Source: JAAYCB01 sp012744395
Lineage (GTDB): Bacteria > Planctomycetota > Planctomycetia > Pirellulales > Thermoguttaceae
NCBI GenBank assembly: GCA_028703175.1
Contig: JAQVNJ010000006.1
Location: 29,935-93,934, forward strand
DNA length: 64,000 bases
Reading direction: 5' to 3'
This document shows, in pieces, positions 35,845 to 45,500 of the stretch. Position 1 is the first letter of the stretch. Every line of letters begins with the position of its first letter. The notes below the pieces were generated by a model that ran no database searches, was not told where the DNA came from, and saw only the letters and a list, made by a program, of their open reading frames with translations. A program made the position numbers and the translations under genes.

Positions 35845-36711
35845 GTGCTCAAGCTGGTTCAAGCCCTCAACAGTCTGGTTGGAACGGTCCTGGCGCTGGC
35901 GATCATCGGCCTCGTAGCGGCGGGGGGGTGGTTTGCCTACAGGAACTACTACGCGGCGAAGTTCTCCCTCGAAGCCGACCTGGCTGCCAAACAGGAACAG
36001 GTCGACCGGTTGGCCGGCCAGTTGACCGCCAGCCGCCAGCAGGTGAACCGGCTCGCCGACGACGTGCGAACGAAGGCGGCGGAGATCGTCTCCCTGAACA
36101 AGGACTTGGAGGAGAAGCGGAAGGAGATCCAGCGGTTGGCAACGGCGCTGAAACTGATGAAGGTCGACCAGCGACTAGCGCGGATCACGGTCTTGTCGCA
36201 GGAAGGCTCGGCCGAAAAAGGCAGCTTGGTGACCCGCTTCAGTTTCGTCGACGTCGATCAAGCGGGAAAACCGCTCGGCGAGCCGCGAATTTTCAGCGTG
36301 GCCGGCGACCTGGCCTACATCGATTCCTGGGTTGTGAAGTTCGGCGACGAATACATCGAAGAAGGCGATCCGTTGCGAGCCACGTCGGTGGCCCTGTTCC
36401 GGCGGGTGTTCGGCGAGAAGCAGTTGCCCTCCGAGGGCTTCCCGCTCGACGAAGAGGGGGGGCAGCCGGCGGTCTACCGCACCGGCGGCCCGATGTCGGA
36501 TTTCGAAAAAGAACTCTGGGCCCGCTTCTGGGACTATGCCAACGATCCGCAATTGGCCAAGGAGAAGGGGGTGCGGGCCGCCCACGGCGAGGCCCCTTCG
36601 ATCCAATTGCGCCCCGGCAAGAGCTATCGGATCGAGCTGCGGGCCTCGGGTGGAATCTCGGTCGTGCCCGAAACCGCGCCGCCGCCGGAGACGACTTCGG
36701 CACTGCATTGA
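35845..36711 (+). CDS. Membrane-anchored coiled-coil protein, unknown function
   Basis: A 288-aa protein starting at GTG 35845 (AGGGG upstream). One membrane helix (LVGTVLALAIIGLVAAGGWFAY) is followed by a coiled coil of ~80 residues rich in Leu, Lys and Glu (EQVDRLAGQLTASRQQVNRL and following). The C-terminal soluble domain begins at RITVLSQ and is beta-rich. The protein probably projects into the periplasm. No family is recognised; the next gene is a small membrane protein on the other strand. Confidence 0.7.
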   Translation: MLKLVQALNSLVGTVLALAIIGLVAAGGWFAYRNYYAAKFSLEADLAAKQEQVDRLAGQLTASRQQVNRLADDVRTKAAEIVSLNKDLEEKRKEIQRLATALKLMKVDQRLARITVLSQEGSAEKGSLVTRFSFVDVDQAGKPLGEPRIFSVAGDLAYIDSWVVKFGDEYIEEGDPLRATSVALFRRVFGEKQLPSEGFPLDEEGGQPAVYRTGGPMSDFEKELWARFWDYANDPQLAKEKGVRAAHGEAPSIQLRPGKSYRIELRASGGISVVPETAPPPETTSALH

Positions 36712-36794
36712 GCCACCGCGCTCGCCGGCCGGCAGACAGCGGTCACGAATCGCCGCGAAGGAATCTGCCCGGCAGTCCGACTGCGTCGGCGTTG

Positions 36795-37007
36795 TCAGCC
36801 CTGGCTCAGACGGATGACCAGGCTGGAATATCGTTCGAACAGACCAGCGCAGAGGAGCCCGACGATCAATTCGAACGCCGCCACCCCGAAAATCCAGCAC
36901 ATCACCGCGACCGGGTAGGAATCGGAAGATGCCGCCTCCCTAGCCCGTCTGCGTTTCTTGCCCGCAGTCGCAGCGTCTTCCGGGAAGCTCTCCTGGATCG
37001 GTTGCAT
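36795..37007 (-). CDS. Small membrane protein (70 aa)
   Basis: ATG 37007 has AGGAGGG 7 nt upstream, a strong ribosome site. A charged N-terminal half (GKKRRRAREAASS) precedes one membrane helix (VAVMCWIFGVAAFELIVGLL). It is convergent with the coiled-coil gene, 83 nt from its stop. A TATAAT box lies upstream at 37080-37075. Function unknown. Confidence 0.6.
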   Translation of the reverse strand: MQPIQESFPEDAATAGKKRRRAREAASSDSYPVAVMCWIFGVAAFELIVGLLCAGLFERYSSLVIRLSQG

Positions 37008-37074
37008 CGATGCCCTCCTGTCGATCTGTGCACCATAGCCTCAGATAGGCTGCCATCGACCGTTGTGCAACGGC

Positions 37075-37080
37075 ATTATA
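37075..37080 (-). promoter_or_regulatory. -10 box TATAAT before the small membrane protein
   Basis: A perfect TATAAT on the minus strand, 67 nt before the ATG at 37007. No good -35 element is seen 16-18 bp upstream, so the promoter call is partial. Confidence 0.35.
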
Positions 37081-37141
37081 GACGTTGCCGGAGACAGGGG
37101 CGATCCGTGGGCGGAGTCTCCGCGAACAAGAAACGTGCCGG

Positions 37142-37156
37142 CCCGCCGTTGGCGGG
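37142..37156 (-). terminator. Possible terminator after the 37164 gene
   Basis: A hairpin CCCGCC-loop-GGCGGG lies 7 nt beyond the stop of the 82-aa gene; a T-rich TTTCTTGTT follows after 7 nt. The stem is short and the T-run is not tight. Confidence 0.3.
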
Positions 37157-37163
37157 GCGTCGC

Positions 37164-37412
37164 TTACCAGGTGTAATGCTGGCTGAGGAACTTCCGCGCG
37201 CGTTCGCGACTCTCGTAGTTGCCGAGGCGCCGCATCCGGTCGACCTCGCGACGGCAGGCTTCTGAAGTGCACGCTTTCCGCAATTGCTGGTTGTTCGATT
37301 CGCCCTCGATGAACCGAATCAGAGCGTTGACGGCTCGTTGGCTTGTCAAAAAGACCTCCCAGTCGACATCAACCTTGGGATTGCAGTAGGCGTTCTTGAC
37401 CTTGCGCGGCAT
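37164..37412 (-). CDS. Small basic protein (82 aa), unknown function
   Basis: ATG 37412, with GGGG upstream, opens an 82-aa basic helical protein: MPRKVKNAYCNPKVDVDWEV at the start, then RAVNALIRFIEGESNN, then RRLGNYESRERARKFLSQHY. It has three Cys (one in the first decapeptide, two near KACTSEAC). Upstream codons in this frame are low in coding character. It does not match anything I know; it may be a small nucleic-acid-binding protein. Confidence 0.55.
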   Translation of the reverse strand: MPRKVKNAYCNPKVDVDWEVFLTSQRAVNALIRFIEGESNNQQLRKACTSEACRREVDRMRRLGNYESRERARKFLSQHYTW

Positions 37413-37779
37413 GGCGGGTCCCCGTAGTGTTCTTCGTAGCCCAAAACTTGATACCAAAACCCTTGTCTGAAGCCAGCCCCGAATGAAACCCTCGAGGATC
37501 CGGCGACAATCCGGCCGCCGGAAGGCTCGCGCGGGCCAATGCTTGGCCCGAAGACACGGCACCGCCCGCGCAAGGGCCAAGGCCAATCGGCCCCGCTGGC
37601 GACCCCTCGCGGGGTGGGCGGGAGAGTGTCCTTCGCGAGAACCGAACGGGCGTCATGGACACCCTGCTCGGCAGTCTGTAGACCGGAATCGCTGGCAGCC
37701 CACAAGGCCGCCGTTGGCACCCCCCGGTCCTCCGCTGCGGGGGCAGCAGAGGTGGTACCGCTTTCCGGCTTTGCCCAAG
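37413..37779. other. Intergenic stretch, nothing recognised
   Basis: 367 nt without a convincing gene. There is a short ACCCC-TCGC-GGGGT hairpin near 37608-37621 and no clear promoter. Frames here have no ribosome site and no family match. Confidence 0.35.
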
Positions 37780-37853
37780 TAGCGGCGCAGGGACTCGAAC
37801 CCCGGACACGCGGATTATGATTCCGCTGCTCTAACCAACTGAGCTACGCCGCC
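37780..37853 (-). tRNA. tRNA-Met (anticodon CAT), probably elongator
   Basis: On the minus strand the tRNA starts GGCGGCGTAGCTCAGTTGG and carries anticodon loop ATCATAA (CAT) on a 5-bp GCGGA/TCCGC stem. The T-arm CGGGGTTCGAGTCCCTG is normal; the acceptor stem closes with one G-U pair and discriminator A. The overall pattern is close to elongator tRNA-Met; Ile2 (modified CAT) cannot be excluded from sequence alone. CCA is not encoded. Confidence 0.92.
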
Positions 37854-38007
37854 GGCCAGTGTTCGGCACGCCAGAATATGGATTTGGCCGCCCGAACCTG
37901 TGAATAACACGTAAGATAGCACTCCGAGGCGGTTCTGGCAAGCGTCAGGGGAATCGCGGCGTCTTGCCCCGCTCGGGCGTTTTCGCCAGTTGCAGGCAAC
38001 CGGCCGA

Positions 38008-39123
38008 TCAATGATCGATGCCGCCGAGGCCTCTCCCCCGGTAGCCGGTCATCTCCAGGTATCCGTGCCCCGTTGTCGGTGTGCCGCTCCAAGTTCCCTC
38101 CACCAGAATGGCCCCTTCCCAATAGGGGATGCCGATCGAGGTCATCGTGTTCATCTCCTGCTGGGAAAGCGCGGCACGGACGCGCAAATCGACCCTCTTG
38201 CCCGGCACCCGGACCGTCCACTCGACGGGGTATTCGGCGGCGCTTCGCGGCGAGCGCCAGCGGCGGCCGGGGATCAACTGGAACTGATCGGCCCGGAGCC
38301 GCTCCGTGCGGCCTTCCGCGTCGATGATCGTCCCCGAGGAGTAAACGTCCGCCGCGCCGTCCGCGCGTCGGATCTGGTAGATCATCAGCTCGCGGTCGCC
38401 GTCCAATTGTATGGACATCCAGTCCCAGCCTTGCTGCCCGGTTTCAAGAAAGCTGGAGCTGAACTCGCGGTCCATCCAGCTCCAGCCGGTCACGGGGACG
38501 GCCCTGCCGTCGACGGTTATCGAGCCGGTCGTCTCCATGCGGGTGATCGAGTAGTAGTAGGAGGCATTGCCTTCGGAGGGGCCTTTCTGGCTGAGCCCGG
38601 CGTCGCCCTGGAGAACGGGCGGTTTGCGCGGCGAGAGCCTCAATGCGAGCGCGAAGTCTCCATCGCCCGCCTCGAGCAGGTGGTCGTCGCCTTCGAGGCG
38701 GACCTGCCACTGGTCGATCCAGACGTGGAGGCGATCGGCCGACGCGCCCGCCCAGCCGATCCCTCCCCGCCGCAATCGTTCGAAGAACTGAAACCGGCCG
38801 CGGCGGATGTCCGAAATCGCAAAATGGGCGATGTAGAGATCGCGAACCGCCCAGCGGGAGGGATTGACCGGTTCCCGATCGACGCCGGCGCGGAAGAACG
38901 TCAGCTCGAACCCGAACGGCCGACCGTCGCCGGCGGCGAGGTTTCCAGTGTAATACCACCATTCAAGCCGGTAATCCTCGTGCGCCGCGAAGTCGCTGGG
39001 AAAAGCGAACCGGCGCGGCGCAACGACCGTTTTCCAGCCCTCGGCGTCGCGATCCGCGCTCCGCGCCGCCGGCAGGGCGGATGCCAGAGCGAGCCCGAGT
39101 GCCAGCGCTGTGCCAGGACGCAT
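38008..39123 (-). CDS. attH: AttH/CrtC-like lipocalin-type secreted protein
   Basis: A 371-aa exported protein with a cleavable signal (ALALGLALASALPAARSA). The AttH domain is evident: FPSDFAAHEDYRLEWWYYTG, RPFGFELTFFRAG, AHFAISD and the signature WSWMDREFSSSF, then GWDWMSIQLDGDRELMIYQIR. Carotenoid 1,2-hydratase CrtC shares this fold. It is the last gene of an ABC locus like attEFGH of other bacteria; AGGAGG precedes ATG 39123. A substrate-binding or delivery role is inferred from family context. Confidence 0.85.
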   Translation of the reverse strand: MRPGTALALGLALASALPAARSADRDAEGWKTVVAPRRFAFPSDFAAHEDYRLEWWYYTGNLAAGDGRPFGFELTFFRAGVDREPVNPSRWAVRDLYIAHFAISDIRRGRFQFFERLRRGGIGWAGASADRLHVWIDQWQVRLEGDDHLLEAGDGDFALALRLSPRKPPVLQGDAGLSQKGPSEGNASYYYSITRMETTGSITVDGRAVPVTGWSWMDREFSSSFLETGQQGWDWMSIQLDGDRELMIYQIRRADGAADVYSSGTIIDAEGRTERLRADQFQLIPGRRWRSPRSAAEYPVEWTVRVPGKRVDLRVRAALSQQEMNTMTSIGIPYWEGAILVEGTWSGTPTTGHGYLEMTGYRGRGLGGIDH

Positions 39124-39125
39124 CG

Positions 39126-41864
39126 TTATTCCTCCCTCACCACGCGGACGGCCTGGATATTGGCGGCGCGGCTGGCCGGGTAGAGGCCGCAGAGCGCCGT
39201 GACCGCGAGGATCGCCAACGTCGAATGGACCAGGAACAACCAGGGAATATGGAATTGGATCGTCCAGCCGAACGACTGCACGTTGACCACGAAGATCAGC
39301 ACGGCGGCCAGCAACATGCCGATGATCACGCCGACCAGCTGGCTCACCGCGCCCAGGGTCACCGCCTCGACGACAACCATGCGGCGGACTTGCCGGCGCG
39401 TCGCGCCCACCAGGGCGAGCAGGGCGATCTCCCGGCGGCGCTCGTAGATCAACGTGATCAGCGTGGAGATCACGCCGGAGGCGGCGATCACGATGGCGAT
39501 CACTTCCAGGGCGTAGGTGATCGTGAACGTGCTGTCGAAAACCCGCATCGCATCGCGGCGGATCTCCCGGTTGCTGGCGAAGTAGAGGTCGTGCTCCGCC
39601 CGCGTGGCATCGACGAGCCGGCGGCGGACCGTTTCCACGTCGGCCCCGCGCCGCACGTAGACCGAGAGGCTGCTGGGAATCGGATCGGCGCCCAATTCGG
39701 CAAAATGCCGCCGGTAGGTTTCCACGTCCATCAGGATCGTGCCCTGGTTGTTCGAATAGTCGTAGTAGACCGCCGCGATCGACAGTGAGATTGGCCCGGA
39801 CTGGGCGGGCAGGGTGACGCGATCGCCGGGCGCTTTGCCGAAGCGGATCGCAAAGCTCTCCGAGACAAGCACGCTCTCGGAGCCGATCGCCCGGCGGACC
39901 TCCTCCCACGCGCTGGCCGGCGACTTGAACATCAAGTGGCGATGCTTGTTGATCGTTTCCAGCGAGGTGGCGGCCAGGCGGATTCGCGTCTGGCCGTAGG
40001 CGAACTGCCGGGTGGTGATCCAGGCGACCGAGGCAACGTCCGGATCGCGGAGAATCGCCTCGCGCGTGCCGCGCCCCATGCTCGCTTCGCCGACCGAGGA
40101 GGTCAGCATCCGCGGCCGCACGAACAGGTCGGCGATCAGCGTGCTGTTGAGCCAGTACTGGACCGTATCGCGGAAGCTGCCGACGAGCACGGCGATGGCG
40201 ACCATCATCGCCAGGCTGACCGCCAGCGCGGAGACCGAGATCGACAGCCGGCCGATCGCGCCGAGCAGGTTCGCCGCGGCCAGTCTGCACTCCAGCCGCG
40301 GCAGCGGCAGCCAGCCCAAGAGCCGGCTCCGCACGGCCGCGCAGGCCAGCCAGAGCGCCGTTGGAACGAGCAGCGCCCCGCCGATCACGAGCAGAAAACC
40401 GGCCGCAAACCCGAAGATCGGGAGCCCCCGCACCGGGTCCAGCCGGGTGAACAGCCCGCCGCAGACAAGAAACACGCCGGCCGCCGCCAGATGTTTCAGC
40501 GGCGGGCGGAAATGGGCGGCCAGCCGCCCCGCCCCCCGGATGACTTCCAGCGGGCGAAGCGCGGCCGCCTCGAGGGCCGGAACGGCGGCGGCCACGAGCG
40601 CCAGGGGGAGCGTCACGCCCAATGCCAGCGCGATCTCCGCCGGCCCGAGGCGCAGCGACTCGGCGCTCGCCCGGGCGACGCTGGCGATGTAGAACGTCTC
40701 CACTGTCTGGGAGGTCAGCCGGACCGCCGCGCCCGCCAGCCACGCTCCCAGAAACAACCCCGCAATCGCCCCCACGCCGGCGAGCAGCAGGGCCTCGCCC
40801 AGAAACAGCCCGGCGACCTTCGCCCGGCCCGCGCCGACCGCCTGCAACATGCCGATCTCCTTGCGCCGCGCGGCCACGGAAATGCAGACCGTGTTGTGAA
40901 TCAGGAACAGGCCGACCAGCAGCGCGATCCCGCTGAGCGCCGAGAGGTTGAAGTGGAAGGCCGCGATCATCGTCTCCGTCTGGCCGTATTGCGCCTGGGG
41001 ATCGGTGACGACCAGTCCGGCCGGAAGCCGCGGGCCGATCGCGGCCGCGGCCGCCTCGGCGTCGAGCCCCGCCTTGAGCTTGATGTCGACCCGGTCCAGC
41101 AGCCCCAGGCGGTCGCACGCCCATTGCGCCGCGGCGATGTCCATCAAGGCGAAGTTGCCGCCGAGCGCGCCGGCCGGGCCCTCCTCATCCAGGAGCCCGC
41201 GGACGGTGAGCGCCTTGCGCGCGGAGCCGAAACTGAGCTCGATCCGGTCGCCGACCCGTTTGCCATACCGCCCCGCGAGCCGCTCCGTGAGGATCACCGC
41301 ATCCGGGTCGGTCAGAAGCAGGAGGATCTCCCGGGGCGTGGGATCGCGGTCCTCCTCGCTTATCTTGACCAAGCGGTACCGACGGATGGGGAGGTCCACG
41401 AGGACGTCGACTCCCAGCACGTGGATCAATTCGCCCCTGCCGGCGGCGTCATCTGCGGCCGCGGGCGCCAGCGGCGGTTCGGCGATCATCGCGTCGGTCT
41501 CCACAACCGGGCTGACCACGCCGTAGTCGCGGAGCCAGGTCGCCTCGGCCAACTGCACTTCGTCGAAACGGCCGGTGACCCCCGTAATGCTCAGCGAGGT
41601 CTGGCCGCTGACCGACTCGACCGCCGCGCGGAACGACTCGGTCACGCTCCGGTTGGCCATGCGGATGGCGAGGATCACGGCGACCCCCAGGGCGATCCCC
41701 AGCACAGAGATCAGCGTGCGGACCTTCTCCCGAGCCATCGCGCGGATGATGAACCGCCTGAACAGCCTCAGGGCCGACGCCACCTTCAGCGGGGCTGGCC
41801 ACCGCTTGCCGCCGGGAGAGCCGTTCTGCATCGTCTCGGGACTGGCTTCGTTGGGCGACCTCAC
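39126..41864 (-). CDS. FtsX-like ABC permease, two transmembrane halves (AttFG-like)
   Basis: A 912-aa inner-membrane permease starting at GTG 41864, overlapping the ATPase stop by 4 nt. An N-terminal helix (VRTLISVLGIALGVAVILAI) begins a MacB-like periplasmic domain. Two FtsX-like helix clusters follow, one at residues ~320-450 (IALLVGLFLIHNTVCISVAARRKEIGMLQAVG) and one at the C-terminus (ISTLITLIYERRREIALLALVG). A separate set of helices is seen in the middle. It is long enough to represent both permease halves of the AttF and AttG type. It stops 2 nt before the next start (attH). Confidence 0.85.
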   Translation of the reverse strand: MRSPNEASPETMQNGSPGGKRWPAPLKVASALRLFRRFIIRAMAREKVRTLISVLGIALGVAVILAIRMANRSVTESFRAAVESVSGQTSLSITGVTGRFDEVQLAEATWLRDYGVVSPVVETDAMIAEPPLAPAAADDAAGRGELIHVLGVDVLVDLPIRRYRLVKISEEDRDPTPREILLLLTDPDAVILTERLAGRYGKRVGDRIELSFGSARKALTVRGLLDEEGPAGALGGNFALMDIAAAQWACDRLGLLDRVDIKLKAGLDAEAAAAAIGPRLPAGLVVTDPQAQYGQTETMIAAFHFNLSALSGIALLVGLFLIHNTVCISVAARRKEIGMLQAVGAGRAKVAGLFLGEALLLAGVGAIAGLFLGAWLAGAAVRLTSQTVETFYIASVARASAESLRLGPAEIALALGVTLPLALVAAAVPALEAAALRPLEVIRGAGRLAAHFRPPLKHLAAAGVFLVCGGLFTRLDPVRGLPIFGFAAGFLLVIGGALLVPTALWLACAAVRSRLLGWLPLPRLECRLAAANLLGAIGRLSISVSALAVSLAMMVAIAVLVGSFRDTVQYWLNSTLIADLFVRPRMLTSSVGEASMGRGTREAILRDPDVASVAWITTRQFAYGQTRIRLAATSLETINKHRHLMFKSPASAWEEVRRAIGSESVLVSESFAIRFGKAPGDRVTLPAQSGPISLSIAAVYYDYSNNQGTILMDVETYRRHFAELGADPIPSSLSVYVRRGADVETVRRRLVDATRAEHDLYFASNREIRRDAMRVFDSTFTITYALEVIAIVIAASGVISTLITLIYERRREIALLALVGATRRQVRRMVVVEAVTLGAVSQLVGVIIGMLLAAVLIFVVNVQSFGWTIQFHIPWLFLVHSTLAILAVTALCGLYPASRAANIQAVRVVREE

Positions 41865-42568
41865 GGACTCTTCTCGCTCTGGGGATTCTCTCCTTGGGCG
41901 ACCAGGCGGCCGTCGCGGAGCAGCAGCCACCGCGCCGCGTGGCTGGCCGCCTCGTCGGAGTGCGTGGCGAGCAGCACGGTCAGCTGCAGGCTCCGGTTCA
42001 GTCCGCTCAGCAACTGCATCACGCGGCGGCCGTTTTCGCTATCGAGGTTTCCCGTCGGCTCGTCCGCCAGGAGGAGGCCGGGCTGGGCGGCAACCGCCCT
42101 GGCGACCGCCACCCGCTGCATCTCGCCTCCGGAGAGTTGGGCCGGAAAGTGCTTTGACCGGTCGGCCAGCCCGACCTCTTCCAGGAGCCGCGCGGCGCGG
42201 CGCCGCGCCTGCTGCTCGGCGGCTCCATCGAGCGTCAGCGGGAGCATGACGTTTTCCAGCACGGTCAGCGTGGGAAACAGGTTGAACTCCTGGAAGACAA
42301 ACCCGATCTGCCGCCGCCGCAGGCGCGCCAACCCGTCCGAGTGCAGGCTGCCGAGTTCCAGTCCATCGAAACGGACGTCCCCTTCGGTGGGGCATTCCAT
42401 CGCGCCCAGGATATGGAGCAGCGTCGATTTCCCGCAGCCCGACGGACCGCGGACGGCGACAAAGTCGCCCCGGCCGACGGAAAACGTCACCCCTCGGAGC
42501 GCTTCGACGCCGCCGTCGGGGCCTTCATAGACTTTCCGCAGGTCGCGGACCTCGAGCAGGTTTGCCAA
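41861..42568 (-). CDS. ABC ATPase of the LolD/AttE type
   Basis: A 235-aa ATPase driving the FtsX-like permease. The start is TTG 42568: AGGAG lies 4 nt upstream and upstream codons belong to the preceding gene. Walker A GPSGCGKST, signature LSGGEMQRVAVARA, Walker B LLLADEPTGNLD and the switch THSDEAASH are canonical for the lipoprotein-releasing/macrolide-export type. Only 16 nt separate it from the GH2-like gene upstream, and its stop overlaps the permease start. Confidence 0.88.
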   Translation of the reverse strand: MANLLEVRDLRKVYEGPDGGVEALRGVTFSVGRGDFVAVRGPSGCGKSTLLHILGAMECPTEGDVRFDGLELGSLHSDGLARLRRRQIGFVFQEFNLFPTLTVLENVMLPLTLDGAAEQQARRRAARLLEEVGLADRSKHFPAQLSGGEMQRVAVARAVAAQPGLLLADEPTGNLDSENGRRVMQLLSGLNRSLQLTVLLATHSDEAASHAARWLLLRDGRLVAQGENPQSEKSP

Positions 42569-42584
42569 TTGCTCCTCTCTCTTC

Positions 42585-45500
42585 TCACCAGCGGAAGAAC
42601 CGGTACGGATCGTCCCACGCTTGCGGCTGATCAAGGTACAGGCCCTGCGACCATCGGCCATCGGTCGAGGGCGGGGCGACGGGCACGATCGAGAGGTCCG
42701 CCAACCACAAGGCCCCGCCGTGTCCATGCCAGATCTGGAGCCGCGTGTTCTTTTCGGCCGTGCCGTTGGCCTGGACGAGGAAGCGGAAGGTGCGCCACTC
42801 TTCGGCGGGCGCAAAGGACTGGTACTCCAGCAGCGAAGTCCATGTCTGCGTATTCTGGACCGCGATCGTGACGCTCTTGCCGCCCATCCCCTCGGCCCGA
42901 GCCTTCAGCGAGATGCGGTACCACTGACCGTCCGTAACGGGCACGTTCTGCTGAGCCAGCATGACGTTTGCCTTGCCCTCGGCGCCGGGCGCCGCCGCGA
43001 TCCGCATCGCCGATCCGCGACCCTCGCCGAGCGGCTGGCGATCGCAGGCGGCCTGGCGCGAACTGGATGAGAACTGCCACTGGTCGGGCATCGCATCGCC
43101 CGCGGCGGCCCGGCTGAAATCGCCGTTGCGCACGATCGAGGGGCCGGGCTGCTCGCCGCCGACGGGCATTGCGAACCAGTCCAGCAGGGGCGTCGGCGCG
43201 CTCGCTCCCATGTTGGCCAAGAGACGCGCCAGGGCCCGCGAAGTGCCGCGGTAGGTCCGCCGCAGGTTGAGCTGCTCGTGGTAGTTGTAGAACCACGGCT
43301 TGCGCCCGCTCTCAAAGCCGGGGTTGGCAAACAGGTTCGCCGGGCTGGCGGCCGCCGGCGCGGCGCTGGACCGCGCGGAGGCTTCCCATGGAAGATAGTC
43401 CCCTTCGTAGAGCCGGAACAGGTCGGCGCGGAACTGCCCGCCGTCCTGCGCGCAGCCGATGTAGGCCTGCCAACCTTCGGGGAAGGGCTTCTCGCACTTG
43501 AAGGAGACGTGCAGGTCGGTCCACTCGTCTTCCGGAATCTGGACATCGGCGCCCTTGACTGCCCGATCCCAGGGCGCACCGGCCCGCTCCACTTCGAGGT
43601 GAGCGGAGACCGGTCCGCCCACGCCCTTGACGAAAACGGCCAGCGTGTAGGTCTTGCCGACCTGCGGCGCGACTTGGACCCGCTGTCCAAACTGCACGCC
43701 GCCTCCGCCGGTCATCCCCAGGGTCACCAGGGCGCTCTGCTTTCCTTCCAGGGCGTCCTGGCTGTCCACGAGGAACGACGGCGCCGCCCCTTGCGCACCG
43801 CTGACGGCGTAGGGGGGGAGCTGGAGAAAGGCGACCTTCGGCCCGCGCGCCTCGGCCAGCACGCCGTTGCCCAAGACCGCCGCCCCCGAAGAGACGAGCG
43901 GCAGCTTGCGCGGGTCGCGGTTGTGCACGTCGGCCGGGGCGATTCCGCGGAGCAGGGAGTCCATCCCCGGCGGCGTGAAATACGCCGCAATGTGCTCCGC
44001 CTCGGCGACGCCGATTTTGAACGGCAGGAAGCTGTTGACCTCCTCTCCGTCCAGCCCGAGCGCCAGCAGCTGGCCGCCGGCGGCCAGCTGCTCGGCGATT
44101 GCCGCCCTGTTCTCGGCCAGCTTCCGCCCGGCGCCGGATGCGGCGACAAGGCACGCATCCGGCGCGAGCTTTCCGCCTTGATAGGTTCGCACCGGTACGC
44201 CGGCAAACCGCAGGTGTCGAAGACCTGCCGGGCCGCCGGCATACAACACGCTGCGGCTGGCCTGCGGCCGCCAATCCGCCGCGTACCGCAAGAGGTTGCC
44301 GATGAGCGTCTCGGCGGCCGGGTCCTGTTCGGTGCGGCCGGTCACGTCGAGTTGGCAGAACAACACCAGGCCCGCGCCTTCGCGGTACTGAAGCAACGGG
44401 CTGTACTGGAGGCCGTAGCCGCCGTCGAGGATCGGCAGGAAATCGCCCCTGGCCGGCTTCTCGATCAGCACCGAGGCCACGTTGCCGCGGTTGCCGCAGC
44501 GCCATACCCGGGGCACTTCCAGGCCGCACCACTTGACCGCCGGTCCGCCGTAGACCTGGCTCGTGAAGTAGTCCAGTCTCGGGGGCAGGAGCGTGGCCGA
44601 GCCGCGCCAGTCGCGCAAGTTCTCCGCATCGAGCCCAGCAAGCAGGGGATGGTCCGGCAGCCGCTGGAAGACCCGCCGCAGGCCGTACGCGGCAATTCGG
44701 AACCCGAGGCGTCTTTCCAGGGCCTCCGCGGTCTGTTCGAAGACGATGACCTTCAGTCCGTCGCGGACGCGGCCCAGGTCCGGCCCCGGTGAGTCGGCCG
44801 TCAGTGCCCCCTTGCCGACGACGAGGAGATTGTAATCGGCGAGGTTCTCGCCAGCCCCGATGGGGTGGCACTTGACGCCCCTTGCGGCGAGCATCGCGGT
44901 CGATTCCCCCTGGGGATCGAAGATCGCGATCTTCTCGGCAAGAGACGGAGGGGCCGGACCGGGCATGACATGGACCGTGAACGTGTCCTTCTGCACCTGG
45001 CCGTCGCTGAAAGCGACCTCCGCGCTGAGTTCGTACTCGCCGGCCGGCAACGCGGCCGGCAGGGCAAACGCAAGCGGAATCCGCTCCTGTCGGCCGGTGG
45101 CGATGGTTGCCTCGGCGGCGCCGGACAGCGGCTCCGGCAGCGCCAGCGACCAGCGGCAGCGGGCGGTCACGGTCTGGCGGGAATTGTTGACGAGGATGAT
45201 CTGCTTCTCGACGCTCTCACCCGGCCGGAAATTGTGGTCCTTGCTGGTGAAGGCCGCCGGCTTGCCGGCGATGTAGGCCAACTGCGGCATGTTGTTCCGC
45301 AAAATCGCCCGCCCGTCGTCGGTGGGAATCCAATCCGAAGGCTCGAAGGCCAGGTCCATGCGTTCGTACTGCTCGCCGATGTAGTCCGGGCTGAAGCCGG
45401 GGCGCTGGAGGTTCTCCCAGTCGACCTCGAGCGGCTTGCGGCTCTTGTCGACCCCCTCGCGGAGCGTCCAGAAGAAGTGGTGCTCCCAGGGAGAAATCGC

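Noticed and set aside
39126..41124. Long minus-strand frame continuing from the AttH gene through the permease gene.
   Set aside because: The stretch upstream of ATG 39123 is the shadow of the permease in another frame; its residues are Arg/Gly/Pro-rich and without domains.
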